From contig JXTB01000097.1 in NCBI GenBank assembly GCA_002914805.1, forward strand, positions 628,222-692,221: 64,000 nt of DNA. Reading direction: 5' to 3'. The position numbers were made by a program, and so were the translations under genes. The notes under the pieces are model-generated. The model searched no databases. It saw nothing but the letters and a program-made list of their open reading frames with translations, and was not told the origin of the DNA. This DNA is from Parasponia andersonii (lineage: Eukaryota; Streptophyta; Magnoliopsida; Rosales; Cannabaceae). Of this stretch, positions 47,271 through 58,244 are shown piece after piece (positions within the stretch are counted from its first letter, which is position 1; every line of letters begins with the position of its first letter).

Positions 47271-47887
47271 GGAGCGGGATATGTGTTGAATAAAGATAAA
47301 GAAAAAGACAAAATATGTAAAAATAAAATAATGGGTTGGTGAGTAAATGTTAGCTTTCTTGTTGGATGGATGAATTTTAATGGAGTGATATGGATGGACT
47401 AGAGTTAAAAAGAAAAGAAAAGCTGTAGTATAAGACGAAATGATTTTGAGAGAGAGAGAGAGAGATTATGCTGCGGGACAAAAATAAGAAACGGAGCTCC
47501 TCCTTTTCATTTAGAAAGGGATATTTGCTTATTTATAGGCATATTTCAGCAGCCACTACGTGGATTTGAAGAGATAAATATCTCATTGAATAATTACCAC
47601 TAATTGTGGCTTTGACACCTTAGTGACCTTTGCGTGGTACACGTATGATTTTGAGAAACCAAGTGTTCTTCCAATTTGGTATTGTCAAATGGAGAGAAAA
47701 GTTCTTTTGACGTCTATCCCAAAAATTTAAGGCAGTATAAACTTGACAATATTTCAATGAGAAGTTGACACTTGTTTTGAAATGTCAAAATTTTATTTAT
47801 CCAATATAATTTTGATACTTTATACTCTCTTAAACTGATTTTATATTATATCATATTATTTTATAATTTAATATTTTCGTTAGTAAT

Positions 47888-47995
47888 TAATTATAAAATT
47901 TCGTCGTACACCAAAAAATAAAGTCTTCTAAGTTATATGAACTAATTATAAAATTTCGTCGTACACCAAAAAATAAAGTCTTCTAAGTTATATGA
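47888..47995. repeat. 53-bp tandem duplication
   Basis: Two identical 53-base units separated by two bases (47888-47940 and 47943-47995), beginning taattataaaatttcgtc. Confidence 0.9.
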
Positions 47996-48274
47996 CCATT
48001 TCGTAGAGCTTATTATTGGGAATTTTCATCAATAAGGTGTTCAAATATGTCTCAGGAGCACCAAACTTATGGGAAGAGAATTTCTTCTTTTAGATGGATC
48101 TTTGAGAGAAGATGAAGTAATATCACCTTATAGGTACATCCCAGCACAGTTAACACCCACCGATATGATAATTCAATATCCTTTCCAATTGGAAAAATAA
48201 CTGATATGAGTTATAGGTAAACTCAAAATAGTAAGTTCCTAACTCTAGTTAGGTTCTATATAGTAATGCCGAAA

Positions 48275-48384
48275 CAAATATATTAGATTAGCTCAGTCTA
48301 GACAATGCCTCATTAAAGCTACAATATATCAAATATATTAGATTAGCTCAGTCTAAACAATACCTCGTTAAAGCTATAATATAT
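48275..48384. repeat. 55-bp tandem duplication
   Basis: Two adjacent 55-base units (48275-48329 and 48330-48384), beginning caaatatattagattagc and differing at a few positions. Confidence 0.9.
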
Positions 48385-49244
48385 CAAATCCTAATGAAAA
48401 AATCATAAAAGAAAAGAAAAAAAAAGTATGCTACATGTGAGTAACAGACTTCACCAATCCACAGTTATCGTGTGATCTACTTTAAGGTTTTCCTCTTGTT
48501 CACAAGTGGCCAAGAAAAATGCTGCCAAGTAGGTATTGCACCTTTCAACATATGTGGGGTCTTCAAATAAACTTGCCTTGATGACGACATAGGTTTTGGC
48601 CTCTTATTTACATTATATGATCTTGACAGTCTTTTAATGAGAAATTAACAATGTTTTGGAATGTTAAGATTCTCATTTATCCAATAAAATTTTGATATGT
48701 CACATTTTATTCCATATTTCATAATTATTATATTATTTTTTAATTTAATATTTTAGTTAATAATTAATTATAAAAATTTTATCACACTCCAAAATTTTGG
48801 TCATTTATTGTGAAAGATTAAGAATGTTTCTATTTTCTTGTCGATTTTAGTGTGGATTCAAATCCAAAATGGATTTTGGTTCTTAACGATGGACCTTCTA
48901 TTCAAATCCAAAATGGACTTTGGTTCTTTTTTCCCAAATGGTCATTTCTAGTGCCAATGTCTTTTTTTTCTCTGGTGTGCCAATGTCTTTTATCTACACT
49001 ACCGTGGTTTCACCAAGTTTGGTAATTGTCATTTTTATAGTTGCGTCATCACTTTTATATTTCCATTTTTGATGTTTCTATTTTCTCAAACGCCGGCCGA
49101 TGTTGGATATTTGCTGAGAATTAGTCTGGATCGTTCGTTGCTCTTGCTCTATGTTGCTCTTGGATCAAATCATTGTTGAGGTAGACGTTTAGTTTTTCTT
49201 TTCCTTTGTGTCCTTTTGTTTTCTTCTGATTGGAATATACTAAT

Positions 49245-50814
49245 TGTAAAAGCCCGGAATTTTAATTCTGATATTTTATTAAATTTTCAGATATAATATC
49301 GTGGAGATTAATTTATAAAAAATTTTGTGCAGAAGGACTAAATTACAAGTTTTAGGGGATTAGATTGATAGAGATTTGAAATTTGGGGACTTATGCGTAA
49401 TTTTTAAAAAATTACATAGCCATATAAGATAAGGTCATGTGCCCTGTCCTTTTCCTTCTTTCTCTCTCCATTCTATCTCTTCTTCCTCAATTTCTCTCTC
49501 TTCTCTCTCAGCTCTCTTGGCCGCACCACTGCAGGTTGCCGCCGCCAGCCACCGTTCGCCCATGCCACTGACCGGCGTCGACTCGTTAGGCCGCGCCGAA
49601 GCTCCGCCATCACTCGCCAGCCGCCGCTGATATCTGCATCGTCAGAAATCTCCAAAGAGGCCAAATCGGTTTTTTCGTTGCCGACGAAGATTCCGCCCAC
49701 TATTCGATCTCAAACCAGTCCCGTTGGATTCGTCTCGTCTCAAAGATCATCAAGATGTATATATCTCAACCCTATTTTACTCGGATTGAAAGTTGTGATT
49801 TTTGGGTATTTCGAGTTTATGGTTGTTGTTCTTGATCTAGCCATTGAATTATGTTTTTAAGTTCATTTTTGGAATGTACTCAGAAAATGGAGAAGTTTGA
49901 TATATATAGATATATATTGTGTTGTTTCGTGATTGGCACAAAAATCAAGATCGAACGGTCAAGATTTATTTCGTTTTATGTGCCACCGACCTTGTGTGAG
50001 TGCGGACTCGAATTGGACAAGTTATATGTTTAATCTAGCTATTTTGGGTGCTAGGAATTCAGTAAAGAGATCCGTTTGTGAAATTGAAGCTTCGGTGAGA
50101 AGTTGGTTTTTTGTAAGAGGATGATCGAGAGCTCGGAATTGGTTCCTGACCCTTCGGGTGATCGTCAACGACATCTTGAGGATTCAATAGCGTAGTATTA
50201 CTATTCGAGTCAGGTAGGGATTCAATTACTTGTGTTTTATATCCTTTTCGAATAAAATTTATTTTCTGCAACATATGAGAACAAAATGTGATTTTTGGCT
50301 TCTCGAATATCTGTGATGAGAATTGGTTGTATGAGATATATACTGTATTGTTCTGGGAATTTTTCGAGTGCAGGCTATTTTGGGTATATTACAAATAAGG
50401 TCGTTATGCTGCCTGTTTTTCTATAAAAACTTAGTATATGGATTTTACCGAAAAACTAGATCACGATTATTTTCACATTTCAGTTCCGTATTGCACGTGT
50501 CATAGAACCATACATGAGCACCGTGGGTCTATAGTGTGGTGCTGCATACCCCACCATCGGTGAAAGTCCGTAAACTCGCGCAAGGTTATGTTACTTCTGA
50601 TTATCTCCCCATTTGACAGGCGTAGGCAATTCGGTAGCCCCTCCAAGTTTGATAGGCGACATATGGCCCTTTCGGGGTATGAGCTTAGGTATCAGGCAGG
50701 CTATTAGGTACACTTAGTGCCATCATCTTGAGTTTCACAGATGAGAGGATGTGAGCTCATGAGTATGAGTTGATTTGTGTCATGTGCATATCAATTGAAT
50801 GGTTTTAATTACTC

Positions 50815-50852
<38 letters not shown>

Positions 50853-51447
50853 ATTTCCAATTCGGATTATATATATACAAATATATATATATATGTATGT
50901 TTTGGACTAAACTAACTACGCATGAATTCCCCACCACTAAAATATTTTCGATTGCGATAATTATTTTTCTTACTAAGCATTTTATGCTCACCCCTCTACC
51001 TTACTCCTCAGGTGGTATTCAGTGCGATCTTGGTGATCAAGAGGAGTAAGAGGTCATCTGGATTGTAGTTCGTCTCTTGGTAATGCTACGAGTTTGTTAT
51101 CGTAGTCTTTGGACTATTTGGGTTTTGTATTAGCATTGAACCAAGATTATAACTTTTTTTTTTGTCTGCGAACTTATATATGCCATTCTGGTCTTTGACC
51201 TTTGTTGTGGGTAGTGGTGATGTTTAGATTTATATTTGATTTTGCGTTTTTAAATAATTATTCAATATATGTTTAATTGTGTATACGAACTGTAGGAGTG
51301 GTTCACGAGATGGAATTCTGATTACTTTACTTAAATGGACCGTTTTCATATAAATTAGAACTTTTGATACTTTTCAAATAAATCAAGGAATTTTCCACAT
51401 TTGTGAAATTCCCCTTTTGCCATTAACCTGGGTTTTGGGTCGTGATA
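49245..51447 (+). mobile_element. Solo LTR of the family-A chromovirus
   Basis: 2203 bp, starting TGTAAAAGCCC and ending GGGTCGTGATA. It is flanked on both sides by ctaat (49240-49244 and 51448-51452), a perfect 5-bp target duplication with no internal region, the product of LTR-LTR recombination. It matches the LTRs at 21350 and 28219 from about 49640 onward; the first 400 bp is more diverged. A (TA)n run at 50819-50850 sits where the other LTRs have one. The short ORFs over its GC-rich leader (49439-49700) are not genes. Confidence 0.92.
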
Positions 51448-51452
51448 CTAAT

Positions 51453-52500
51453 TTTCACCCTTATCTTATCACAATTTTTTTTCTTCTTTATATTGAACGA
51501 ATATTTAACCCTTTATTTTTATTTTTCTTCTTTTTTATTTTGAAAGAATCCTCGAGAAAAATTTATTAAGATTGAAGCAAGATCAGCTTCTAAAACATCA
51601 TGCTAAACATACATCAACAGATCCCAATCCCACTAACATTAGAATGTGGCCTTCAATATTTATCTGACAAGAAATATAGCAACATCTATCCCCTTCTATA
51701 AATGAGAGTAAATTGACAATCTCCTCAATAATAACTCCACAAGAATTAAAATAACAACCATTAACCTGTACTTGTTCTTTCTTTTTTCTTTTTTTTTTTT
51801 TGATTGAGTAACTAATTTATACTTGTTTATTTTTGTTCTTAATCTATACTTGTTCTTTTTTTTTTTTTTATTGAGTGACTAACCTATACTTGTTTAAATA
51901 TATGTTGTAATCTTATCAAGTATCGGAGATCTCAGGAAAAAAAAATCGATACTGATTCTAAATATTTAGATTTAACTCAAAAAAAAAAACTATTATTTTC
52001 TAGGGGAAAAAATAACTAGAGTTACAATTTCATTTAACTATTATTTTCTAGGCGAAAAAATAACTAGAGTTACAGTTTCATTTATTTTCTCATCTTACTT
52101 ATTATTGTTACTACTTTTATCATTTGCTATAATAATAAGAGCAGTTTCTCAAAAAAAAAAAAAAATCCTAAGAAAAGTAAAGAAAAAAATAGTACTAATA
52201 ATAGTACTCTTATTGTTATTTATATTGCGAATGAAAAAGACATGTAAAAAAAAAATCTATTTTTCTAGTCAATTTTAAAATTGATTAGAAGCCAAAATGG
52301 ATTTTGGTTCTTTTTCTGAAAATGGTCATTTTTAGTTGGTCGTATCATCACTTATACACTCCTATTTTGAGTGTTAACAAGTTGTGATAACTAATTTGAT
52401 TAAGTTAATTAGAATATTACAACAATACGTCAGTTAGAAGTTAATTGGAATGTATCAACTAACTCTTTGATTTTAAGCTTAATGTGTGAGAATTGTATCA

Positions 52501-52535
<35 letters not shown>

Positions 52536-53244
52536 CGCGCGCGCGCGCGCTATTTCATAGGCCAAACGCAGAGAGAGTGAAATGGAGTTTGTTGAGAGCC
52601 GTTAGTTTCGCATTGCTGTTGCAATATAGGCATCTTTCTCTTTTAGATTCTATATTTTGTGAGCTAAGAGATTTTCAGAGTTCTGCTGAAAGACTTGGTT
52701 GTAGCTTATAGATTAAATCTTACTCTGTAATTTGAAAGTAAGTGTTTTTACATTGAAAATTGGAACTAAGTAACCAAGTAATGATTGATTGGTCTGGTTT
52801 TTTCGCCACCACTGAGGTTTGTATTTTTCTCTAAGGCTGTGCCCGTGTGAGACATTTGCCCCAGCCGGCCTCAAGAAATTGTGGTCCGTGGATGAACTCA
52901 ATGAGAATTTTGGTTATTGTTATTATTATTTCAACCGGTTTGCCAAGTAAATATTTGACTGCGGATGATCAAGTGATGGATTAACTTAAAGAAAATCATC
53001 TATACTTAAACTCAAACCAAAAGCAGTGTTCTTGATATTTTTTGGTTTGGTTATCTTTTCATCACCAAAATGATCAATATAGAAACCAAATTAATTACAC
53101 AAGTCAAGCTAGAGCGATATGAATATCAATTGGAAGATTGGAAGGAAGGCTTACAAAAATATAATCTGTATTACATCTGGTAAAATTTGAATACTTAAAT
53201 CTTCAATTCAAGGCTTCTAAAGAAAGTAACAACAAAATGCAAAA
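51453..53244 (+). repeat. Duplicated distal 5' flank of P450 copy 2
   Basis: Aligns in blocks with the third unit (12960-15070) and in part with 8460-8600 upstream of copy 1. Contains a small tandem duplication near 51985-52085 (ctattattttctagg-gaaaaaataactagagttaca twice). No gene was recognised. The 72-codon frame at 52493-52711 starts in microsatellite and is not supported. Confidence 0.6.
52501..52550. repeat. Compound (AT)n(GT)n(GC)n microsatellite
   Basis: Fifty bases of uninterrupted alternating purine-pyrimidine sequence that passes from AT to GT to GC dinucleotides. Such tracts favour Z-DNA, and the AT part can extrude a cruciform. It lies about 1 kb upstream of P450 copy 2. Confidence 0.95.
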
Positions 53245-53565
53245 GAAAGCAAAAGTTTCCATCGTTTCACTTCATTCACAGCAGTCTGCATCACCCCCGT
53301 CACAAGTAATAATCTCACTTGACCAAAATCAAAAGATATCACTGGGGTCCGAAGGACAACACTTAATCCCTTTGGCTGTAAGTAATTGTTGTACAAACGA
53401 AGCCGCATATGTCGTTGTCCAAAGAGAAAAGTCTCAGACAACAGAAGAAAAGTACGGTGTTTTCATGTCCATGGCAAAACTAGGTATGATTTATTATTTC
53501 CTAAACTAGTATTGGGAAGCAAAATTGTTTGAAGAGCCAGATAAAAGTTTAACTAGTATTGCACA
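53245..53565 (+). promoter_or_regulatory. Conserved proximal 5' flank of P450 copy 2
   Basis: Counterpart of 8900-9257. It retains the same blocks in order up to 'agccagataaaa...aactagt' just before the ATG. It contains TTGACC (W-box core) near 53319. Likely promoter plus 5' UTR, inferred only from conservation between the two copies. Confidence 0.6.
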
Positions 53566-55403
53566 ATGTGGCTTCTTCTTCTTCCCCTGCTTTTAGCTCT
53601 CTTCTTTCTCATGAAAAACAATCTCAAAGTAAACAAAGAAGACAAGCCACAACTTCCTCCAGGCCCTAAAAAGCTTCCTATCATAGGCAACTTACACCAA
53701 ATTGGCCCGCTGCCCCATCAATCTTTATGGCAACTTTCCAAAAGATATGGCCATGTTATGCTCCTCCAGTTTGGAAGAGTGCCAGCGGTTGTGGTCTCTT
53801 CGGCCGAAGCTGCAAAAGAGGTCTTAAAAATTCGTGACCTGGAATGTTGCAGTAGACCACCCTTAGCTGGTTCTGCAAAACTTTCCTACAACAATCTAGA
53901 TGTTGCTTTCTCACCTTATGGAGAACACTGGAGGGAGATGCGTAAGATCTGCGTTATCAAACTCTTTAGCATCAAAAGCGTTCAGTCCTTTCAGTTTGTT
54001 AGAGACAAAGAGATTGATTCTCTGATAAATGATCTCAATCAATCGTCGCTTTCGGCTGCTACTGTTGATGTCAGTGCGAGGATGTTTGCTCTCACAGCAA
54101 GCATGACTCTCAGGACTGCCTTCGGGAAAAGCTTTGGTGGGAGTGAACTAGACAATGATAGATTTGAATCATTGATTCATCGGGCACAAAGCACGTTAGG
54201 AAGCTTTGCTGCTTCTGATTTCATTCCCTACGTGGGTTGGATTGTTGACTGGCTAACTGGTCTTCATGCAAAGTTTGAGAGGAGCTTCCATGAGTTGGAC
54301 GATTTTTTTGGACTTGTGATTGATGAACATCTAAACAGAACTCCACAAGAAAGGAAGGAAGACCTTGTGGACTTGCTGCTGAGCATAGAGAGAGGTCAAT
54401 CTGAGTTTGGTGAAATTCAATTCAGTAGAGATTGTACTAAGGCAGTCCTCATGGTAAGATTATTGGTGTCTGTTTATTTTACTTTAAACTTCAGCCATGT
54501 CATTTCCATAATCATGTCTTTCACAAGCCTTAAAATAGAAGATCATCTTCTTTTTCAATATTATTAAACTCATATCTAGTCTTGAAACTTTGTCTTCGTG
54601 CTTTATTTTTTATGTTTTTCTTAAAACTCACCTTTGGTTTCTACTAAATTAATCAGCATCTTGACAAAGGGACCAGTTTTTGATAACCAAACAACGTGCA
54701 TGGATTATAAAGTCATAGTTCAATTTTCGGTGTGAAACTAATAAGGTCTTATTCGTTTCATGTTCATGCTTAGGACATATTCATTGCTGGAGTGGACACT
54801 AATGCAATTACCATAACTTGGGCGATGACAGAGCTGGCTAGGAATCCAAGAGTGATGAAAAAAGTACAGGACGAGATTAGAAATAGCTTGAGGAATAAGG
54901 GAAAAGTCAGTGAGAGTGACATTCACCAACTCCAATACTTAAAAATGGTTGTCAAAGAGACTCTGAGGTTGCACCCTGCAGCCCCACTTTTACTCCCAAG
55001 AGAATCCATAGCCCATTTTAAGCTCGCTGATTATGAAGTTTACCCAAAAACACTAATCCTAGTTAATGTTTGGGCGATAGGACGAGACCCTAATTACTGG
55101 CAAAACCCCGAAGAGTTCTTCCCTGAAAGATTTGGTGATAGCTCCATTGATTACAAAGGCCAAAACTTCGAGTTTTTGCCATTTGGAGCCGGTCGAAGGG
55201 GCTGTCCTGGGATTTACATGGCAATGACTATGGTGGAGCTCGCACTTGCGAATCTCTTGGGCTGTTTTGACTGGAAATTGCCAAATGGTATGAAGGAGAC
55301 AGACATTGACGTGGAAGAGGTAGCTGCACTTTCAACTTATAAGAAGTCTCCCCTTAAACTTGTTCCAATCCCCTATCAAAGGCCATCAGAAGATCGAACT
55401 TAG
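53566..55403 (+). CDS. Cytochrome P450, CYP71 family (copy 2)
   Basis: Two exons, 53566-54453 (296 codons) and 54774-55403 (209 codons plus stop), with a 320-bp GT-AG intron (gtaaga...cttag) in the same phase-0 position as copy 1. The 505-aa product has the N-terminal ER anchor, PPGPKKLP hinge (31-38), I-helix AGVDT (301-305), ETLR (358-361), PERF (413-416) and heme loop PFGAGRRGCPG with the ligand Cys at 440. All catalytic landmarks are intact. The protein is clearly a close paralogue of copy 1, with exon 1 of identical length. Differences cluster in the regions that form substrate-recognition sites in this family (for example around residues 165-230 and 365-380), so the two may differ in substrate. 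The C-terminus is six residues longer because the stop of copy 1 is replaced. Confidence 0.96.
54454..54773 (+). other. Intron of P450 copy 2
   Basis: Phase-0 GT-AG intron. Its 3' half aligns with the copy-1 intron ('gtgtgaaactaataaggtct'). Confidence 0.9.
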
Positions 55404-55557
55404 AAACACTGGCTTCTTGTACTATCTTAATAGTACAACCAATAATTTGCTCTGGATATTAGTCCGAATTCATGTATTCATATCATATTATATTATACTC
55501 TCTGATGTACATAACTCGTTTCCCATATCCGGAATATTTTTCGCCCAATAATTAAGC

Positions 55558-55563
55558 AATAAA
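55558..55563 (+). promoter_or_regulatory. Candidate polyadenylation signal of P450 copy 2
   Basis: AATAAA about 155 bases after the stop codon. Candidate only. Confidence 0.35.
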
Positions 55564-55619
55564 GCCAGGTGGTAATATGTAATTGTCACTCAAACATTGA
55601 TATATATGAGAAATCTATA

Positions 55620-56001
55620 CAAAAAAACAAAAAAAAATTGGCTTTTAGTGGCAAAATTTTTCATCGCAAATACTTAAAAATTTGTCGCAAAATATTATTT
55701 GCGAGAAAAAAATTCTCCAAAGTCCGTTGCAAATAGTTTAGCGACAAAAAAATAAATTTATCATTAATAACCTCAATATTAGTGATAACTTTTATTACCC
55801 TTGATTGTATAGAATTTTTACGTGAAAGATAGTAATTGACAACCAAATTGGTTGCCATTACAGCTATTTGCGAACAAATTAAAAATTAAATATTGCTGCA
55901 AATACAAAAAAAAATCGTCGTTACGTTTGTAATCATATTTCATTACTATACAATATTTTTTTTATCGTTAATACTTAATTTTTGTGGTTGATATTGCTAA
56001 T
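55620..56001. mobile_element. Fragment of a DNA transposon with GCGACAAA-type subterminal repeats
   Basis: Repeated variants of 'ttgtcgcaaa' and 'tttgcgacaaa' in both orientations (about 55682, 55703, 55738, 55868) resemble subterminal arrays of plant CACTA or other TIR elements. The sequence is interrupted at 56002 by the Tat-like LTR. No terminal inverted repeat was identified. Confidence 0.4.
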
Positions 56002-56641
56002 TGTTGTGCGGTCTAAAATCCTATGTCAGGTCGCATGAGTAAGATTAAGTGCGACCTCATCCGAAAGGGTTGCATGCGACCTCCATGGCATAAGTTACGT
56101 GCGACCTCCACCGCATAAATTACGTGCGACCTCCTCCGAATAGGTTATGTGTGACTAGAATGAAAAGGAGACTAGTCTATGTTTCGTCAAACGGGTAACC
56201 TACAAGGAAAGGGAAACAAAAGTTTCTCTTTCAAGTTCGACTAGTTACCCAATTTAAGTGATTACCCAATTATATTGTTATTCAAATTGTGTTACCCGAT
56301 TGTACAGTTACCCATTCTCACAATGGGGAACATTGAGCTATCCTTATCTATATAAAGAGAGTTCAATGTTTCAGTAATAGAGTTGGGGAATTTTCTAATC
56401 TAAGGAGGCTGAGGGATTCTTGAGAGTATTTTCTTCTTCTTTCCGAACAACACATTGTAATTTTGAGTTCTTGTAATTCTCCAGAAAATAGTGAAAAACA
56501 GTGGACGTAAGCTCATCTTGTTCGAGACTGAACCACTATAAAATCTTTGCCTCTTTATTTGCTTTGATTAATAACCCTATTCATACAATCCACACCTCAT
56601 AATTTTTTCTAAATTTATTGTTGACAAAACCTCCATCAACA
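56002..56641 (+). repeat. 5' LTR of the Tat-like element
   Basis: 640 bp, starting TGTTGTGCGG and ending ...ccatcaaca. TATA box TATATAAA at 56349-56356. It contains a short tandem array based on 'cataagttacgtgcgacctc' (about 56087-56150) with one more unit than the 3' LTR. Confidence 0.85.
56349..56356 (+). promoter_or_regulatory. TATA box of the Tat-like LTR
   Basis: TATATAAA within the LTR, followed about 30 bp later by the likely start region. Typical placement for a plant LTR promoter. Confidence 0.6.
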
Positions 56642-56703
56642 ATTGGTGCTAGAAGGAGGGCCATTCCGGCAAAACTGTTTGTCAAATATTACTTTTTTAA
56701 TAA

Positions 56704-58200
56704 TGGCAAATACCAGAAACACTACCAGAGTCACCGGAAGTAGCCAAAATGAACCCCAAAGCATTGCTGCTGCACAGGTAGACCCTGCTCAAGATCAGCC
56801 TACCATGACCATATCAGAAAACCTTGCTTAGAGACAGGATCGCATAGAGGAGGCACTGGTAAGCCTTCAGCAAATCATTAACCAGATCAATGACTCCCTA
56901 CGATGACTTGTTGAAGGGCAGACGGTGACCCCACCATAGCACGAACATCCCAGAGAACGTCCTGCTCAACTACTTGAGAAAGGAATACTGATCCAAGAAA
57001 CAAGGAGATGCGACCAGCCAAGAACCCAGCAAGAGCGTCATGAAGATCGCATCTCCAAAGGAAAAGGCAAAGTCGCAAACTTGCGTCCAGAATCTGGTAC
57101 AGAGAGTTCAAGTACTAACCGTGATCGTGGACAACCTTCTCGCAAATTCACTGGTAATCAAGATTGCTTAAGTAGCAAACGCGAACGACCATCGAGAAGC
57201 GTCTTCGAAAGAATCAGCAGAGAGTCGAGATAAGATCCTGCAGACCTAAGACAATACTTGGAGTGGCGACATAGCCATGAACGATCCGTATCGCATCAAA
57301 ACGACTAAAGCCGATCTCATCGCATTATTTCGCTGGATTCTTCTCACAAATCATAGAAGACTCTACTTGACCAACCCGCCATACATCGAGATAACGATCA
57401 AAGGCCACCCTTGTCGCCAACAAGAGATAATGCTCTCCCTCCGAACGTCGATATTTACAATTTGAGGATCGTATTAGACGCACTTACTGGTTGGGATGAT
57501 GAGCTCACTGATGGGTATCATCAATCGCCATTCAGTGAGGAAGTTCGAGCAGCTGCCCTACCTACTAGATTCAGACTTCCCACCATAAACACTTTTGATG
57601 GGAAAACTGATCCACAGGACCATATGGATCACTTCAGCCACTTGATGGAACTCCATCGTGTCAATAATCATGCACGCTACAGATGTTTTGCTGTAACTCT
57701 CTCAGGAGCAGCAAAGAAGTGGTTTCGAGGACTCAAATCCGGCTCAATCTCATCTTGGCAACAACTTCAGACGGCGTTCTTGAGACAGTTCCAAGCTGCA
57801 AAGAATTTCACTGTTCCACTTGTTAGCTTGTCTGCAATTCGATAAGGTCTAGAGGAAACTCTATGATCTTATCTCAATAGATTCACCTCAGAGTTAGCAA
57901 AGGTCAACAACCCACCTGAAGGGAGAGTTTTAACTCTCATGATGGCCGGGGTGCGACCAGAAACTAAACTCTGGGAGGAATTACTTGAGCGAGAATGTAG
58001 AACTCTAGAAGATTTCTACCGAAGGGTTGGTCGGCATCTGAGGGTAGAATCTTCGCACGAGAATCTACAAAAGACAAAGAAAGAAGGAAGGAAAGATGCA
58101 ACTAAAGATGCGATCATAACCAACAATTACGGTAATAAGAAAAATAACAGGAGTAATGAACAATTGACAGAGAATCAGCGTAGACCTAAAAAGTAGGAGA
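56704..58200 (+). pseudogene. gag pseudogene of the Tat-like element
   Basis: Starts at ATG 56704 (MANTRNTTRV). The retrotransposon-gag domain is clear: 'LPTINTFDGKTDPQDHM' (about 57576), 'AAKKWFRGLKSGSISSWQQL' (about 57710) and 'FLRQFQ' (about 57778), continuing after a stop near 57842 to 'VRPETKLWEELLEREC' (about 57951) and a basic tail ending at the TAG near 58194. Several stops and a frame change precede the domain. Confidence 0.85.
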
Positions 58201-58244
58201 TTTCAAGAGCTCCCATATGGTTCAACAATCACACTGAGTTAAAC

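Larger units (their letters stand above)
47271..49239. repeat. Duplicated 5' region of P450 copy 2 with local duplications
   Basis: Non-coding. Within it, 47740-47930 and 48625-48800 are themselves diverged copies (shared 'atgagaa-tt-acaatgttttg-aatgt', 'tttatccaata-aattttgata' and 'aattaattataaaa'). 53-bp (47888-47940 and 47943-47995) and 55-bp (48275-48329 and 48330-48384) tandem duplications lie between them. 48860-48960 matches 52270-52340 ('aaaatggattttggttctt'), across the solo LTR. Confidence 0.6.

Noticed and set aside
49439..50124. Several ORFs on both strands in a GC-richer patch
   Set aside because: All within the solo LTR of family A.
52493..52711. 72-codon ORF starting in an AT/GT/GC repeat
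   Set aside because: The start is microsatellite and the rest has no motif or paralogue support.
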